The position numbers were made by a program, and so were the translations under genes. A stretch of 64,000 nucleotides of DNA from Phycisphaerales bacterium (GTDB taxonomy: Bacteria; Planctomycetota; Phycisphaerae; UBA1845), in the NCBI GenBank assembly GCA_020639115.1, contig JACKHG010000007.1, forward strand, positions 62,001-126,000, in the 5' to 3' direction. The notes under the pieces were generated by a model, which made no database searches, was not told the origin of the DNA, and saw only the letters and a program-made list of their open reading frames with translations. Each line of letters starts with the position of its first letter. The first letter of the stretch is position 1. This document shows positions 39,601-50,671 of the stretch, piece after piece.

Positions 39601-42600
39601 ATGAAGATCGCCGAGCTGATCGAGGCCGGCGAACTGCCCGAGCAGGGCAAGGACCAGGCGCTGCTGCGCATCACGCCGGACCCGGTGTCGAACCGGCTCG
39701 TCGTGGCGGCGCCCAGCGCGGTGATTCCGGACATCGAGAAGCTGATCGAAGAGGTGGAGTCGGGCGAGCACGACGCACCGGTCACCAAGCTCGTGACGCT
39801 CCAGTATGCATCCGCGAACGACATCGCCGAGAAGATCGGCATGCTCGTGGGGGCCAGCGGCAGCAGTCCGGCGCGTCCGGCGCCGACGGGTCGTACCAGT
39901 CGCCGCGGTGGACGAGGCCGCGCGCCGCGCGCCGCGCCGGCGGCAGCAACGCCGGCGTCCTCAACGACGACGCCCACCGGTGTGACGGTCGTGCCGCTGC
40001 AGTCCAACGACACCGTGATGGTTCACGGCCCGCAGTCGGAGGTGGACCAGGTGCTGGACTGGATCGACATGCTCGATACGGAGGTCAACAAGGACCGCAT
40101 CATGCGGGTCTACCAGCTCGCGTACGCCGACGTCGAGAAGCTGGCCGACGACATCATGACGGTGCTCGACTCGGGCGGCGGTGCGCCGGCGCCCAAGGCG
40201 GCGTCGGAAGAGGATGACTTCTTCGGCGACCTGGGCCTGTCAATGGGCGGTCCGCGCCGCGGGCAGGACATCAGCCTGACCACCAACTACTACACCAACA
40301 CGATGATCGTCTGGGCGTCACCGCGCAAGATGGCGGAGATCGACGATTACATCAAGCTCTTCGAAGAGGAGCAGGTCACGGTGCAGGAGACACTGCCCAG
40401 CGAAGTCTACAAGATGAAGTACGCGGACGCGTACGAGGCCAAGTACGACCTCCAGGAGTACATCGACGCGTTGTGGAGTGGCGAAAAGCCCAAGATCGAG
40501 TACATCGCCTTCAACAACGCTCTGGCACTCAAGAGCCGCAAGCCGGATGAGGATTTCCCGCGGCTCGAGAAGATCCTCGCCGAGCATATCGACACGCCGG
40601 ACAAGGCCGGCGCGAAGATCCGCGTCGAGCGCCAGGCGATCAGCGGCGCACCCGCCTCGGACGTCGTGTCGGAGCTGATTGCGCGGATGGGCGGCCAGGT
40701 GGAGATCGACGTCGAGGGTCTCGAGGCGAAGAAGGACGATGAACTCATCACCACGCTCAAGCCGAGTCGCAGCGAACCGCGCGATGTGACGCCTTGCGTC
40801 CTGCCGGCGGCCCTGTTGGATGCCGCCGACGCCATCACCGCCAGCGCCATCGCGCAGGCGGCAGACTCCGGCGCGACGGATATCAACACGAGCGGCGTAA
40901 GCACGCAGTTGAACGACGCAATGCGTTCGCGGCTGCAGCAGGAGGCTCAGAAGGAGCCGCAGCCGTCCGCGCAAGCCGCCCAGCCGTCTACGGCAACGCC
41001 TCAGCCGGCGCCCGCGGCCTCGCCGGCGCCCGTGACAACGCCGGCGCCTGCGGCCACGCCCGCACCGAGTGGCGAATCGGCATCAACGCCGCAAGCGTCG
41101 TCCAAGAAGCCGAAGGTCAAGATCAGCATCGACCGCCGCAACAACACCATCCGCATCATGGGCGAGCCCGGCGACGTCGAGGCCGTGAAGGACAAGCTCG
41201 ACGAGATCCTGGAGGACATGGAGGAAGCGCCCTCTGGAGCGCCGGATATTCGCGTGTGGCAGCTCGATTACGTCGATCCCAACGTGGCCAGCCAAGTGCT
41301 CGAGTCGATGTTTGGCGCGTCGAGCCCGCGCACGCAGGCCGCCAATGCGGCGGCTGCCATGCGCGCCCAGCAGCTAGCAGCCGCCCGGGCGCTGCAGCAG
41401 GCCCAGGCGGCTGCCCGCCGGGGCCAGCAGGGCAACCAGGCCGGCGGCGAGGACGGCAAGGGCGGCAACGATCGCGGCGGCCGCGGCGAACGCGGCAAGG
41501 AGGAGGAGCAGCCGCAGGCACAGGGCCCGCAGCAGCAGGGCGGCATCAGCGTTTTCCCCTATCCCGCGCTTCGCGCCATCATCATCAAGGCGCCGACCGA
41601 GATGTACCCGGCGATCGAGGAACTCGTCGCCACCATCGACCGCCCGACGCCGACCGGCACCGAGTTCGAGTTCTTCCACATTCACAGCCAGGCGGCATCG
41701 GACGTCGAAGCGCAACTCAAGGTCATCTTCAACATCGATCAGACGCAGCAGCAGAAGGGCCGCGCAACGCCCCGGGGCCGTAATCCGCAGGCCGCGGCGG
41801 CCATGAACGTCGAACAGCTCATGGCCAACCAGTTCGACCTGGCGGCACTCGGCGACGAAGCCGCGACGCTGGGCTCGACGTCGTCGATCACCATCACCAG
41901 CAACGACGAGACCAACACGGTCCTCGTCCGCGGCCCGCGGCCGGTCCTCGACCTGGCCAAGGAGATCATCGCGGAGATCGAGAAGAACGCGCCGCCGGAG
42001 ATCGAGACGCGCACCTACCCGCTCGAATACGCGGATGCCGCCAAGGTCGTCCCGCAGCTCAAGGAACTCTTCCCGCCCGGCAAGCCGGACACCTGGCACC
42101 CGGACCGCGTGCAGGCGACCTTCTTGGCCAACGCGCTCAACAACGAAGTGGTCGTCCAGGCTCGCGTCACCGATTTCGACCGCATTCAGAAGGTCATCGA
42201 GCGGCTGGACACCCAGCCGGCCGACGGCGAGAAGGCGATCACCGTCGCGATCTCGTGCGGCGACGCGGAGAAGTTCGCGAAGCTGCTCGGCAACATCTAC
42301 GGGATGGGCCGCGGGGCCGAGAGCGGTAAGAAGGTCGAGTTCGTCGGCGACGCCGCGAGCAACACGGTCGTGTTCACGGCGCCGAAGGAACTCCGTGAAG
42401 AAATTACCAAGCGCATCGACAGCCTCGACGCCACCGCGTGCGACCTGCTCGAACCGCACTTCATCACGCTGGAGAACGGCAGCGCCTCGCAGATCGCCAA
42501 GGTCATCGAAGAGGCGTTCAACGGCGGGCGCGGCGGCGTCAAGCGCGTCCGCGTCGCCGGCGACGACAGCACCCGCAAGCTCATCGTGTCCTCCCCGGCC

Positions 42601-45327
42601 GACATCTACCCGCAGATCGAGGCGTTCGCGAAGACGCTCGACGTGCCCCCGACCGACCTCGACGTGAAGACCTACACGCTCAAGTACGCCAAGGCGAGCG
42701 AGACACTCCAGCAGATGGAGCAGATGTTCCGCACGCTCGGCCAGCAGCTCATGAAGCTGGGCCAGCCGGTGGACGCCTTCGCCGGCACCGCGAGCGACCG
42801 GGCCAACACCATCACCGTCGCCGGCGGCCCGATGACCTTCACCGCGGTTGAGAAATTCCTGGCGGACGTGGACACCGTCGCCCAGGACACCACGGTCGGA
42901 ACGATGGTCGTCGCGCTGAACAAGACCGATGCGAACGAGGTGGCCAACATGATTCGCCGCCTGTTTCCCCGGGCGGAAAACGGGGTCGAACCGCCCCGCG
43001 CGGAGGCCAACGACCGCACCAATACCCTCGTCGTCATCGGCACGCAGGCGCAGCGCGACCGCATTCAGAACGAGGTCATCAACAAGCTCGAGGAGATCGC
43101 CGGCCCGCAGCAGGAACGCGACACCCGCGTCTACCCCATCACCTACGCCGGCCTGAACGACGTGCGCAACGCGATTTCGACCGCGTTCCGCCTGGAACGC
43201 GGCGCCAACGAGAGTCAGCGCGTCGACGTGGCCGTAGAGAATTCCACGGGGTCCGTGATCATCACGGCTCTGCCGGACAAGCTCGACAAAGTGGCCGCCC
43301 TCATCAAGGACATCGACAAGGACAGCGGCACGAGCACCCTGGTGCGTCATACCTACGACATGAAGCAGGGCAAGGCGTCGCAGGTCGCCGACGTGATCAA
43401 CCGCACCATCCGCGAAACGCGGCGCGGCAACCAGGGCCCGCCGGTCTCCGTCGTCGCCAACGACGATCTGAACGTCGTCGTCGTGACCTCGACCGACAAG
43501 GACTACGCGGAACTCGAACCGCTCATCGAGAAGCTCGATCAGCCGCCGGCAGAGGGCGAACTCGTCATCAAGGTGTACCCCGTCGAGTACGCCGACCCCG
43601 GCTCGCTCATCCAGACGATCAACAACTCGTTCCCGCGTCTTCACGGCCAGCGGCCGGAAGACACCGTCCGCGCGTCGTACACCTGGGGCACGAGCAGCCT
43701 GGTCGTCGCGGCCTCGGAGAAAAACCACGAACGCGTCGCCCGCATCCTCGCGGACATCGACGTCGCCTCGTCGCAGGCGCGCACGACGCACGTCATCGCG
43801 CTGAAGGAAGCCAACGCCGAGGAGCTGGCCCGCCGGCTCACCGACATCCTCAACCGCACCCAGCGCCGGCGCCGCGACGACACCGGCATGGCCGTCGTCG
43901 CCGACCCCGGTACGAACTCCCTGCTTGTGTTCGCCAGCGAGTCCGAACTGAAGGAGGTGCAGGAACTCATCAACACGCTGGATCAGCCGACGTCGTTCCA
44001 GCCGGAGATTCGCTCCTTCAAGCTCAACTACGCCGAGGCGTGGCCGACCCGCGAGGCGATCGTGCAGCTCTTCGGCACCGCCCGGGGCCGCCGCCTGACG
44101 CCGCAGGAGGAAGTCTCCGTCGTCGTCGACTGGGGCTCGAACTCGGTTGTCGTCTCGGCCTCGAAGTCCAAGATGGCCGACATCGAGAAGTTCATCACCC
44201 AGATCGACCAGAGCGGCCAGGGCTCCCGCGAGGTGCATGTCGTGCGGTTGGAGCAGGCGGATGCAGCCGGGGTCGTGCGTTCCCTGCAGGAGATGTTCGT
44301 GCAGCGCAACACACGCGGCCAGGAGACGATCAGCATCTCCAACCCGCAGGGCAGCGACGCGCTGCTGATCAAGGCGAACGACAAGGAGTTTGCCCAGATT
44401 GAACCGGTCATCAAGACGCTCGACACGATGCCGGACGACAAGAACCGCGTCGCCCGCATGTTCACGCTCAAGTACACCGACCCCGAGGAGATGCAGGCGA
44501 TCGTCGAGGATTACCTGTCGCGCCCGGGCAACAACCGTGGCCGGCGCGGCAGTGCCAGCGACTTGGTCGGCGATGTGCGCATCACGACGATGCCGACGAG
44601 CAACTCGATCGTCGCCACGGGCAACGCGGAGGCGGTGGACCGCGTAGCAGCATTGGTAGAGCGGATCGACGTCGAGGTGGAGGGTGCGGGCAACGCGCCG
44701 CGAATCATCCATCTCGACAAGGCGATCGCGAGCGATATCGAGCCGGCGCTGACGCAGCTCTTTGTGGAAGGCGGCAATACCCGCGGTCGAAACCGCCGCG
44801 GCAGTTCGTCGCAGATGACGCCGGTGATCGTGGCCAATGATTATGCCAACACGCTCATCGTGCGGGCGAGTCCGGCTGACTTCGCCGCGATTGAGAATCT
44901 GGTGCAGAGCCTCGACCAGGAAGCGTCGGATCCGTCAAAACGTTTCGAGATCGTGCAGGTCGCGTCTGCATTCCGCGTTGCGGATCTGGCCCCGACGATT
45001 CAGGACACGGTGGCCCAAGCGTCGCGTTCGCCCGGGGCCAATACGGGGCGGTCCGGTCGGGGCGGCCAGCGTCAGACAGAGCTTACGGTCCAGCCCATCG
45101 AGGCCTCGAATACCCTGATCCTGGCCGGCGATCGAAAGCAGATTGAGGTCGCCAAGGCCATGATCGACCAGATCCAGAAGATGGGTCCGGAAGGCGGCAT
45201 GACGACGAAGATCATCCCGATTGGGAAACGTGATCCGGAAGAAATAAAGCGTGTCATCGACGAGATGATCAACAATAATAAGTCACAGGGTAGCAGCTCT
45301 CGCAGCCGGCGCGGCCGCAGGCGCTAA
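36624..45327 (+). CDS. Giant secretin N-domain repeat protein without a pore domain (~2,900 residues; first 1.4 kb frameshifted)
   Basis: From 38068 to 45327 there is one clean frame of about 2,419 residues. It is almost wholly a tandem array of secretin N1/N2-type (KH-like) units of about 75-100 residues. Each has a first strand like V-V-PL-YAD, a helix ending near LF, then a T-NSLIV-A strand and a helix with I-KLI-LD. I count about 26 full units plus a half unit at each end. Upstream, in broken frames, are AGGGAGG and ATG 36624, a signal-like ILSLLAVS, an N0/STN-like start (RYQFSLKDATYAELIEA, ~37180) and more units. Arg/Ala, Gln/Gly or Pro/Ala inserts lie inside units of the first half. The protein ends RRGRRR. 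There is no secretin pore and no membrane segment in the clean part, so it is presumably periplasmic. Ordinary GspD has three such domains. Confidence 0.85.
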
Positions 45328-45679
45328 CCCTGGGCACGGAAAGAAGATCGGTGCAGGCAGGCTTTGCCGGACGGGCCGAATCGTGCGGCGCACGGAGCTG
45401 TGCCTGGTACCAAATTCACAGAGCGGTTGATGTGGTTCCGGCGGCAGGAAGTCGCCGGTTTCAACCGCCGATGCGTGGTGCGTGGCGACGGAACGCCGCA
45501 GACGCGGACTTCGTCAGCGGCGATCACGATGAATCGCGGGGCGAGAGCGAGGGGAGCGCTGCGCACTGGCCGCCGGATGGCGGGCTCAAGCGCGACGCGA
45601 GCGGATACATGCCCGCTACGGCAAGGAGGCCGCAGCGTGCATGCGGTACGCAAGAGCAATCAGCAGTGAGGATGCAGTC
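45328..45679. other. Spacer between the two giant genes
   Basis: About 350 bases with no convincing gene, hairpin or promoter. The base composition is similar to the flanking genes. Only a weak Shine-Dalgarno-like GAGGATG precedes the next ATG. A separate promoter for the secretin gene may lie here but I cannot point to it. Confidence 0.3.
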
Positions 45680-48600
45680 ATGAGGCAGTTCTGGACAGCG
45701 ATGATCGTGATGGTGTTCGCGGGCGGCGTGTGGGCCCAGGCCGAAGACCAGTCCGGTGCGTCGCCCGATTCTCGGATGGAGCGCGCGGGGACCGCGGCGG
45801 TCAATGATGCGGACGCGAACTCCAATGCGTCGGCTGAACAGCCCGCCGCCCAAATGCCGCTGGACGTCAACCTGAGCGGCGCCGACCTGAACGTCACGGT
45901 CGTCGGTGACCGCCTGGTCATCACCGGGGTGAAGAGCGACGTCGATCAGGTCGAGAACTTCATCGATCTCATCTCTCGCGACGTGCCCGAGAAGGAAACC
46001 CGAGTCGTGCACCTCAAGAACCGCAACGCCCAGGCGATCGCGCAGGTGATCGAAAAGGCGGCGCGGGAAATGGCGCCATCCGATCAGCCGGAGCAGGCGG
46101 TGACCGTCGCGACCGTCGCCAGCAACATCCTGCTGATGACCGGACCCTCCGCCCGGCTCGATGAACTCGGCGGGATCGTCGAGCAGTTGGACCAGGTGGA
46201 CGATGTGCTGCCCAAGGTCCAGACGATGACCTACCCGCTCAAGCACATCAAGGCCGCGCAGGCAAAAACCAAGCTCGAGGAGCTGATCAACGCGATCCGC
46301 CAGAAGCAGGGCGAGGACCCCGCCAACCAGATCACCGTCATGGCCCTGGATGCGAGCAACTCGCTCTACGTGATCGCACCCGAAACGGAGCACGAGAAGA
46401 TCGCCAAACTCATCGAGGAGATCGACATCGAGCCCGTCGAGGGCTACGGCGACCTCAAGCTCGCCTACTTCCCGCTGATCAACAGCAAGGCCGACAAGAT
46501 GGCCGACGTGCTCAACGACCTCTTCCAGACCGCCCAGGGCCAGGAGGAGCTGGCGGAGACCATCCGCCGCATCCGCATGGTCAAGAACGTGCCCGGCCCG
46601 AACGGCGAGTTCGAGGAGCTGCCGCCCATCAACCTCGAGCGGCAGATCAAGCTCATTCCCGATGAGGATTCCCAGGCGCTGATCTGCGCCACCGCGGAGG
46701 AGAACATCGGCCCGCTCAGCGAGCTCATCGCCCTGCTCGACACCGTGCCGATGGCGGTCGAGCAGAGCATGCGCATCTTCGCGCTCAAGCACGCCGACGC
46801 CGACGCGGTGAAGGATCTCATCACCGACATGTTCACGCAGGGCAAGGACCTGCCCAAGCCCGCGCCCGGCAACGAATCAACCGCGGCTGTCCCGCAGAAT
46901 CCCGTCGGCGAGTCGCTGGTCTACAACCTCGGCGTCTCGTCCGACCCGCGGACCAACGTGCTCATCGTCACCGGCCGGCCCGAGCAGCTCGTGCTCGTCG
47001 AGGGCGTCATCGAGCGCGTCGACGTGCCCGCGATGGAGCTCAAGCACCCTTTGGCGCTGATCACCCTCACCCAGCTCGACGCGACCCGGGTGAGCGACAT
47101 CATCCAGAAGCTGTGGGACCAGCGCATCGAGGCGATGGGCTCGACCAAGACCGGTGAGGCCGCGATCGCCCGCGAGAAGATCTTCCTGTCCGTCGATCTG
47201 CGTTCCAACTCGCTGATCGTCGCGGGCACCGACGAGAACGTGACCGAGGTCAAGCGCATCGTGGAGACGCTGGACGCCGCGCCCGACCGCTACAACGACC
47301 AGATCCGCCTGATCAACTGCACGATGACCTCGGCGGCGGATCTCAAGACCAAGATCGACGAGCTCTGGAAGCGCAAGGCCGATCTGCGCGGCGAGGCGGA
47401 GCAGCCGCAGGACCTGCCGGTGGTCGTCGCCGATCAGCGCAGCAACTCGCTGATCATCGCCTCGAGCCCGGAGGACTACGCGGAGATCGAGCGGCTGGTG
47501 AAGACGCTCGAGGGTCAGCCGCTCGCCCCCATGGCCGAGATCCGGTTGCTCACCCTGGAAAACAACGACGCCGCCCAGATCGGCGACATGATCAAGCAGC
47601 TCTTCGAGGAGCGCCTCCAGCAGCGGCAGGTCGACGGCCAGCAGGAAAATCCCAGCGACCGCGTCGCCGTGGCGGCTGAGCCGGCCACCAACACGCTGCT
47701 CATCGCCTCCAGCCCGGACAACTACAAGGAGATCGAGCGGATCGTCGCGCAGCTCGACGTGGAGCCCAACCTCGAGGGCGTCGTGCGGGTGTTCCCCCTG
47801 GCCAACGCCCAGGCCCAGAACGTCGCGGACCGCGTGAAGGAACTCTTCGACCAGGGCCTCTACACCGGCAGCGTGATCGGCGACAACCAGATCAACGAGG
47901 CCCGGCAGAAGGTGTCGCTGGTCGCCGACGCCCGGTCCAACGCCGTCATCGTCAGCGCGTCCAAGACCAACCTCTCCATCGTCGAGAAGCTTATCGAGCA
48001 GATGGACACCGACCGCGCCCCGCTGGTCAACGCCGACACGCGGATGTACCAGCTTACCGCGGGCGATTCGGTCAAGATCGCGGACATGCTCGACCGGCTG
48101 TTCCAGGGCATGGCCGGCTCGAGCGAGGAGTTCGACGCGCCGACCATCGTCGCCGACGCGGTGAGCAACACGCTGATCATCACCGGGTCGCGCGACGCCA
48201 TCAAACGCGCCACCGACCTGATCATGTCGCTCGACGTGCCGCCGACCCAGCAGGCCGCGGTGCAGGTGTACAAGCTGCAGCACGCGTCCGCCGCCAAGCT
48301 CGCCGCCAAGATCACCCAGGTGTTCGACAACCGCGAGCAGGGCACCGAGTCCAAGCGCACGCCGGCCTACATCATGCCCGACGAGCCGACCAACTCGCTG
48401 ATCGCGTCGGCGTCCGCCGAGGACCAGGCCACCATCCGCCACCTGCTCGACCTGCTCGACGTGCCGTCGTCGATCAGCCGCCGCGTTCAGGTTTTCCCGC
48501 TTTCGCAGGCCAAGGCCGAGGCGACCGCGGACGTGCTGACGCAACTGTTCGATTCGCAGGCGCAGCTCGGCGGCGGCGAGAGCAAGTCCGAGGGCATCGT

Positions 48601-50650
48601 CGTTCAACCGGACAAGCGCACCAACGCGCTCGTGGTCTGGGCGGCTGAGTCGGAAATGACCAACATCGCCCAGATCGTGAAAAAGCTCGACACGACCACG
48701 CCCGGTCCGGAGATGAAGGTCAAGGTCATCACGCTGCGCCGCGCGCTCGCCCAGAACCTCGCCGACGCGCTCACCCAGACCTTTGCCGGCGGCAAGGGCG
48801 GCGGCGGCGGCAGCGAGGATCAGTCGGTGATTCTCAGCTACGAGGAGCAACTGCCCGACGGCTCGACCGTCACGCGCAAGCTGCTCAAGCAGGACATCAC
48901 CATCGTCCCGGACGAGCGCACCAATTCGCTGTTCGTGATGGCGCCCGCGGGCAGCATGGAAATGCTCCAGGGGCTGATCGTCTCGATCGACCGCATTCCG
49001 CCGACGGTGGCGGAGATCCGCATGTTCCCGCTGGCCAACGCCGACGCGGAAGAGGTCGTGACGCGCCTGACCGAACTGCTCGAGAGCAAACAGACGCAAG
49101 GCCCCGAGGCGCAACTGGAAATCGGCGGCGCGGGGCCGGGAGCTGCACCCGCCGGTCCCGCGGGGGCTGCGGGCGCTGCAGGGGCTGCGGGCTCCGGCGA
49201 GGGAACCGCGCCCGGCCAGGAGCTGCGCTTCACCGCCGACCGCCGCACGAACACGGTGATCGCCGCGGGCGCCGAGGCCGACCTCGACATGGTCGAGCGG
49301 GTGATTCGCTGGCTCGATGCCCAGGACCAGGACGAGCGCATGCGCTTCGTCTACGAGGCCCGCTACATCCCCGCGACCGACGCCGCTACGGCGATGAAGG
49401 AATTCCTCGACGAGGAGAATCAGCTCCTTGGCGACCTCAACGACCAGTCATCCATCATGCGCCAGGCCGAACGCCACGTGACCGTGGTCGGCGACGAGGA
49501 GAGCAACAGCCTGCTCGTCGGCGTCAGTCCGCGCAACTACTCGCGCACGATGGAAATGCTCTACTCGATCGACCGGCCGCCGCCCCAGGTGAGCATCCAG
49601 GTGCTCATCGCCGAGGTCATCCTCGATGACAGCCTCGAGTTCGGCATGGAGTGGGCCTTGCAGGACCTCACGTTCAGCAAGTCCGCCACCGTCGGCCCCA
49701 ACGGCATCGTCACCGGCCATGACTTCGACTTCGTCGGCGGCACCGACGTCGGAGCAGCCGGGGCAGCCGGCTCGTTCGGCGGATTCAGCTTCGCCATCAC
49801 CGGCGAGGACTTCGGATTCCTCGTCCGCGCCCTGCAGTCGGACGGCAGCCTCGAGGTGCTCAGCCGGCCGCAGATCACGGTGGCCAACAACCAGGAGGCC
49901 AACATCACCATCGGTGACAAGGTGCCCTTCCTGCGCGGTTCGACCATCACCGACAGCGGCCAGACGCAGTCGCAGGTGGAGTACGAGGACGTCGGCATCA
50001 AGCTGCTCGTGACGCCGCACATCAACCCCGATGGGTACGTGAACCTGGAGGTCAACCCCGAGATCTCGGCGCTCAACTCCGGCAGCAACGTGCAGATTTC
50101 CGAGGGGCTGACGGCGCCCACCTTCACCAAGCGCTCGGCGGAAACCGTCGTGACGGTGAAGGACGGCGAGACCATCGTCATCGGCGGTCTGATCCAGACC
50201 ACCGAGGACGAACGCGAGACGAAGGTCCCCATCGTGGGCGACCTGCCCTACGTCGGCAACCTCTTCCGGGCGCAGACGAGCACGCGGCGCCGCACCGAGC
50301 TGCTCATGGTGCTGACCGTCAACGTGCTGCGCGACGAGCACGATGCGTACGTCGAGTCCACCAAGCTCCGCGACCAGAGCGGCTTCATGCCGGACAAGAT
50401 CCGGCGGAACCCGCTGATGGGCGGGCTGCGCGTGCTGCCCGACGACCAGACCGACCTCGATCAGACGACGCCGCAGCGCTCGCCGCGCAGCGTCCGCCCG
50501 GGCGATCGGCCGTTGTACGGACCCGCGCCGCAGATTTACGGCCCGGATCAGCCGGGAAGTGACCGGCCGACCAGCGACGGACCCGCGCGCGAGACGTATG
50601 GACCACCTACCCCGCGACCGGCGGAACCGGTCGCCATGAAGGGAAGCTGA
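45680..50650 (+). CDS. gspD: Giant GspD-type secretin with about 14 N-domains
   Basis: Outer-membrane channel of the type II secretion system. ATG 45680 starts MRQFWTAMIVMVFAGGVWA, a signal peptide; an upstream ATG at 45641 would spoil it. Mature residues about 60-1,310 are a half unit and about 14 secretin N-type repeats, e.g. RVVHLKNRNAQAIAQVIEKA, VVRVFPLANAQAQNVADRV, AVQVYKLQHASAAKLAAKI. Residues about 1,315-1,585 are a normal secretin pore: VSIQVLIAEVILDDSLEFG, LSRPQITVANNQEANITIGDKVPF, VGIKLLVTPHINPDGYV, TVVTVKDGETIVIGGLI, VPIVGDLPYVGNLF and RRTELLMVLTVNVL. A Pro-rich end of 70 residues follows. It has 1,656 residues against about 650-700 for usual GspD. Repeat 14 contains an Ala/Gly/Pro linker. 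Confidence 0.95.
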   Translation: MRQFWTAMIVMVFAGGVWAQAEDQSGASPDSRMERAGTAAVNDADANSNASAEQPAAQMPLDVNLSGADLNVTVVGDRLVITGVKSDVDQVENFIDLISRDVPEKETRVVHLKNRNAQAIAQVIEKAAREMAPSDQPEQAVTVATVASNILLMTGPSARLDELGGIVEQLDQVDDVLPKVQTMTYPLKHIKAAQAKTKLEELINAIRQKQGEDPANQITVMALDASNSLYVIAPETEHEKIAKLIEEIDIEPVEGYGDLKLAYFPLINSKADKMADVLNDLFQTAQGQEELAETIRRIRMVKNVPGPNGEFEELPPINLERQIKLIPDEDSQALICATAEENIGPLSELIALLDTVPMAVEQSMRIFALKHADADAVKDLITDMFTQGKDLPKPAPGNESTAAVPQNPVGESLVYNLGVSSDPRTNVLIVTGRPEQLVLVEGVIERVDVPAMELKHPLALITLTQLDATRVSDIIQKLWDQRIEAMGSTKTGEAAIAREKIFLSVDLRSNSLIVAGTDENVTEVKRIVETLDAAPDRYNDQIRLINCTMTSAADLKTKIDELWKRKADLRGEAEQPQDLPVVVADQRSNSLIIASSPEDYAEIERLVKTLEGQPLAPMAEIRLLTLENNDAAQIGDMIKQLFEERLQQRQVDGQQENPSDRVAVAAEPATNTLLIASSPDNYKEIERIVAQLDVEPNLEGVVRVFPLANAQAQNVADRVKELFDQGLYTGSVIGDNQINEARQKVSLVADARSNAVIVSASKTNLSIVEKLIEQMDTDRAPLVNADTRMYQLTAGDSVKIADMLDRLFQGMAGSSEEFDAPTIVADAVSNTLIITGSRDAIKRATDLIMSLDVPPTQQAAVQVYKLQHASAAKLAAKITQVFDNREQGTESKRTPAYIMPDEPTNSLIASASAEDQATIRHLLDLLDVPSSISRRVQVFPLSQAKAEATADVLTQLFDSQAQLGGGESKSEGIVVQPDKRTNALVVWAAESEMTNIAQIVKKLDTTTPGPEMKVKVITLRRALAQNLADALTQTFAGGKGGGGGSEDQSVILSYEEQLPDGSTVTRKLLKQDITIVPDERTNSLFVMAPAGSMEMLQGLIVSIDRIPPTVAEIRMFPLANADAEEVVTRLTELLESKQTQGPEAQLEIGGAGPGAAPAGPAGAAGAAGAAGSGEGTAPGQELRFTADRRTNTVIAAGAEADLDMVERVIRWLDAQDQDERMRFVYEARYIPATDAATAMKEFLDEENQLLGDLNDQSSIMRQAERHVTVVGDEESNSLLVGVSPRNYSRTMEMLYSIDRPPPQVSIQVLIAEVILDDSLEFGMEWALQDLTFSKSATVGPNGIVTGHDFDFVGGTDVGAAGAAGSFGGFSFAITGEDFGFLVRALQSDGSLEVLSRPQITVANNQEANITIGDKVPFLRGSTITDSGQTQSQVEYEDVGIKLLVTPHINPDGYVNLEVNPEISALNSGSNVQISEGLTAPTFTKRSAETVVTVKDGETIVIGGLIQTTEDERETKVPIVGDLPYVGNLFRAQTSTRRRTELLMVLTVNVLRDEHDAYVESTKLRDQSGFMPDKIRRNPLMGGLRVLPDDQTDLDQTTPQRSPRSVRPGDRPLYGPAPQIYGPDQPGSDRPTSDGPARETYGPPTPRPAEPVAMKGS

Positions 50651-50671
50651 CGACCCGTGCGCGGCGAGATC

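Noticed and set aside
41374..44712. An 1,112-residue open frame antisense to the giant array, and similar long antisense frames opposite gspD (46877-49114, 49448-51505)
   Set aside because: They mirror codon bias of the GC-rich sense genes, have Arg/His/Asp-rich composition without domains, and the sense frames carry clear secretin repeats.
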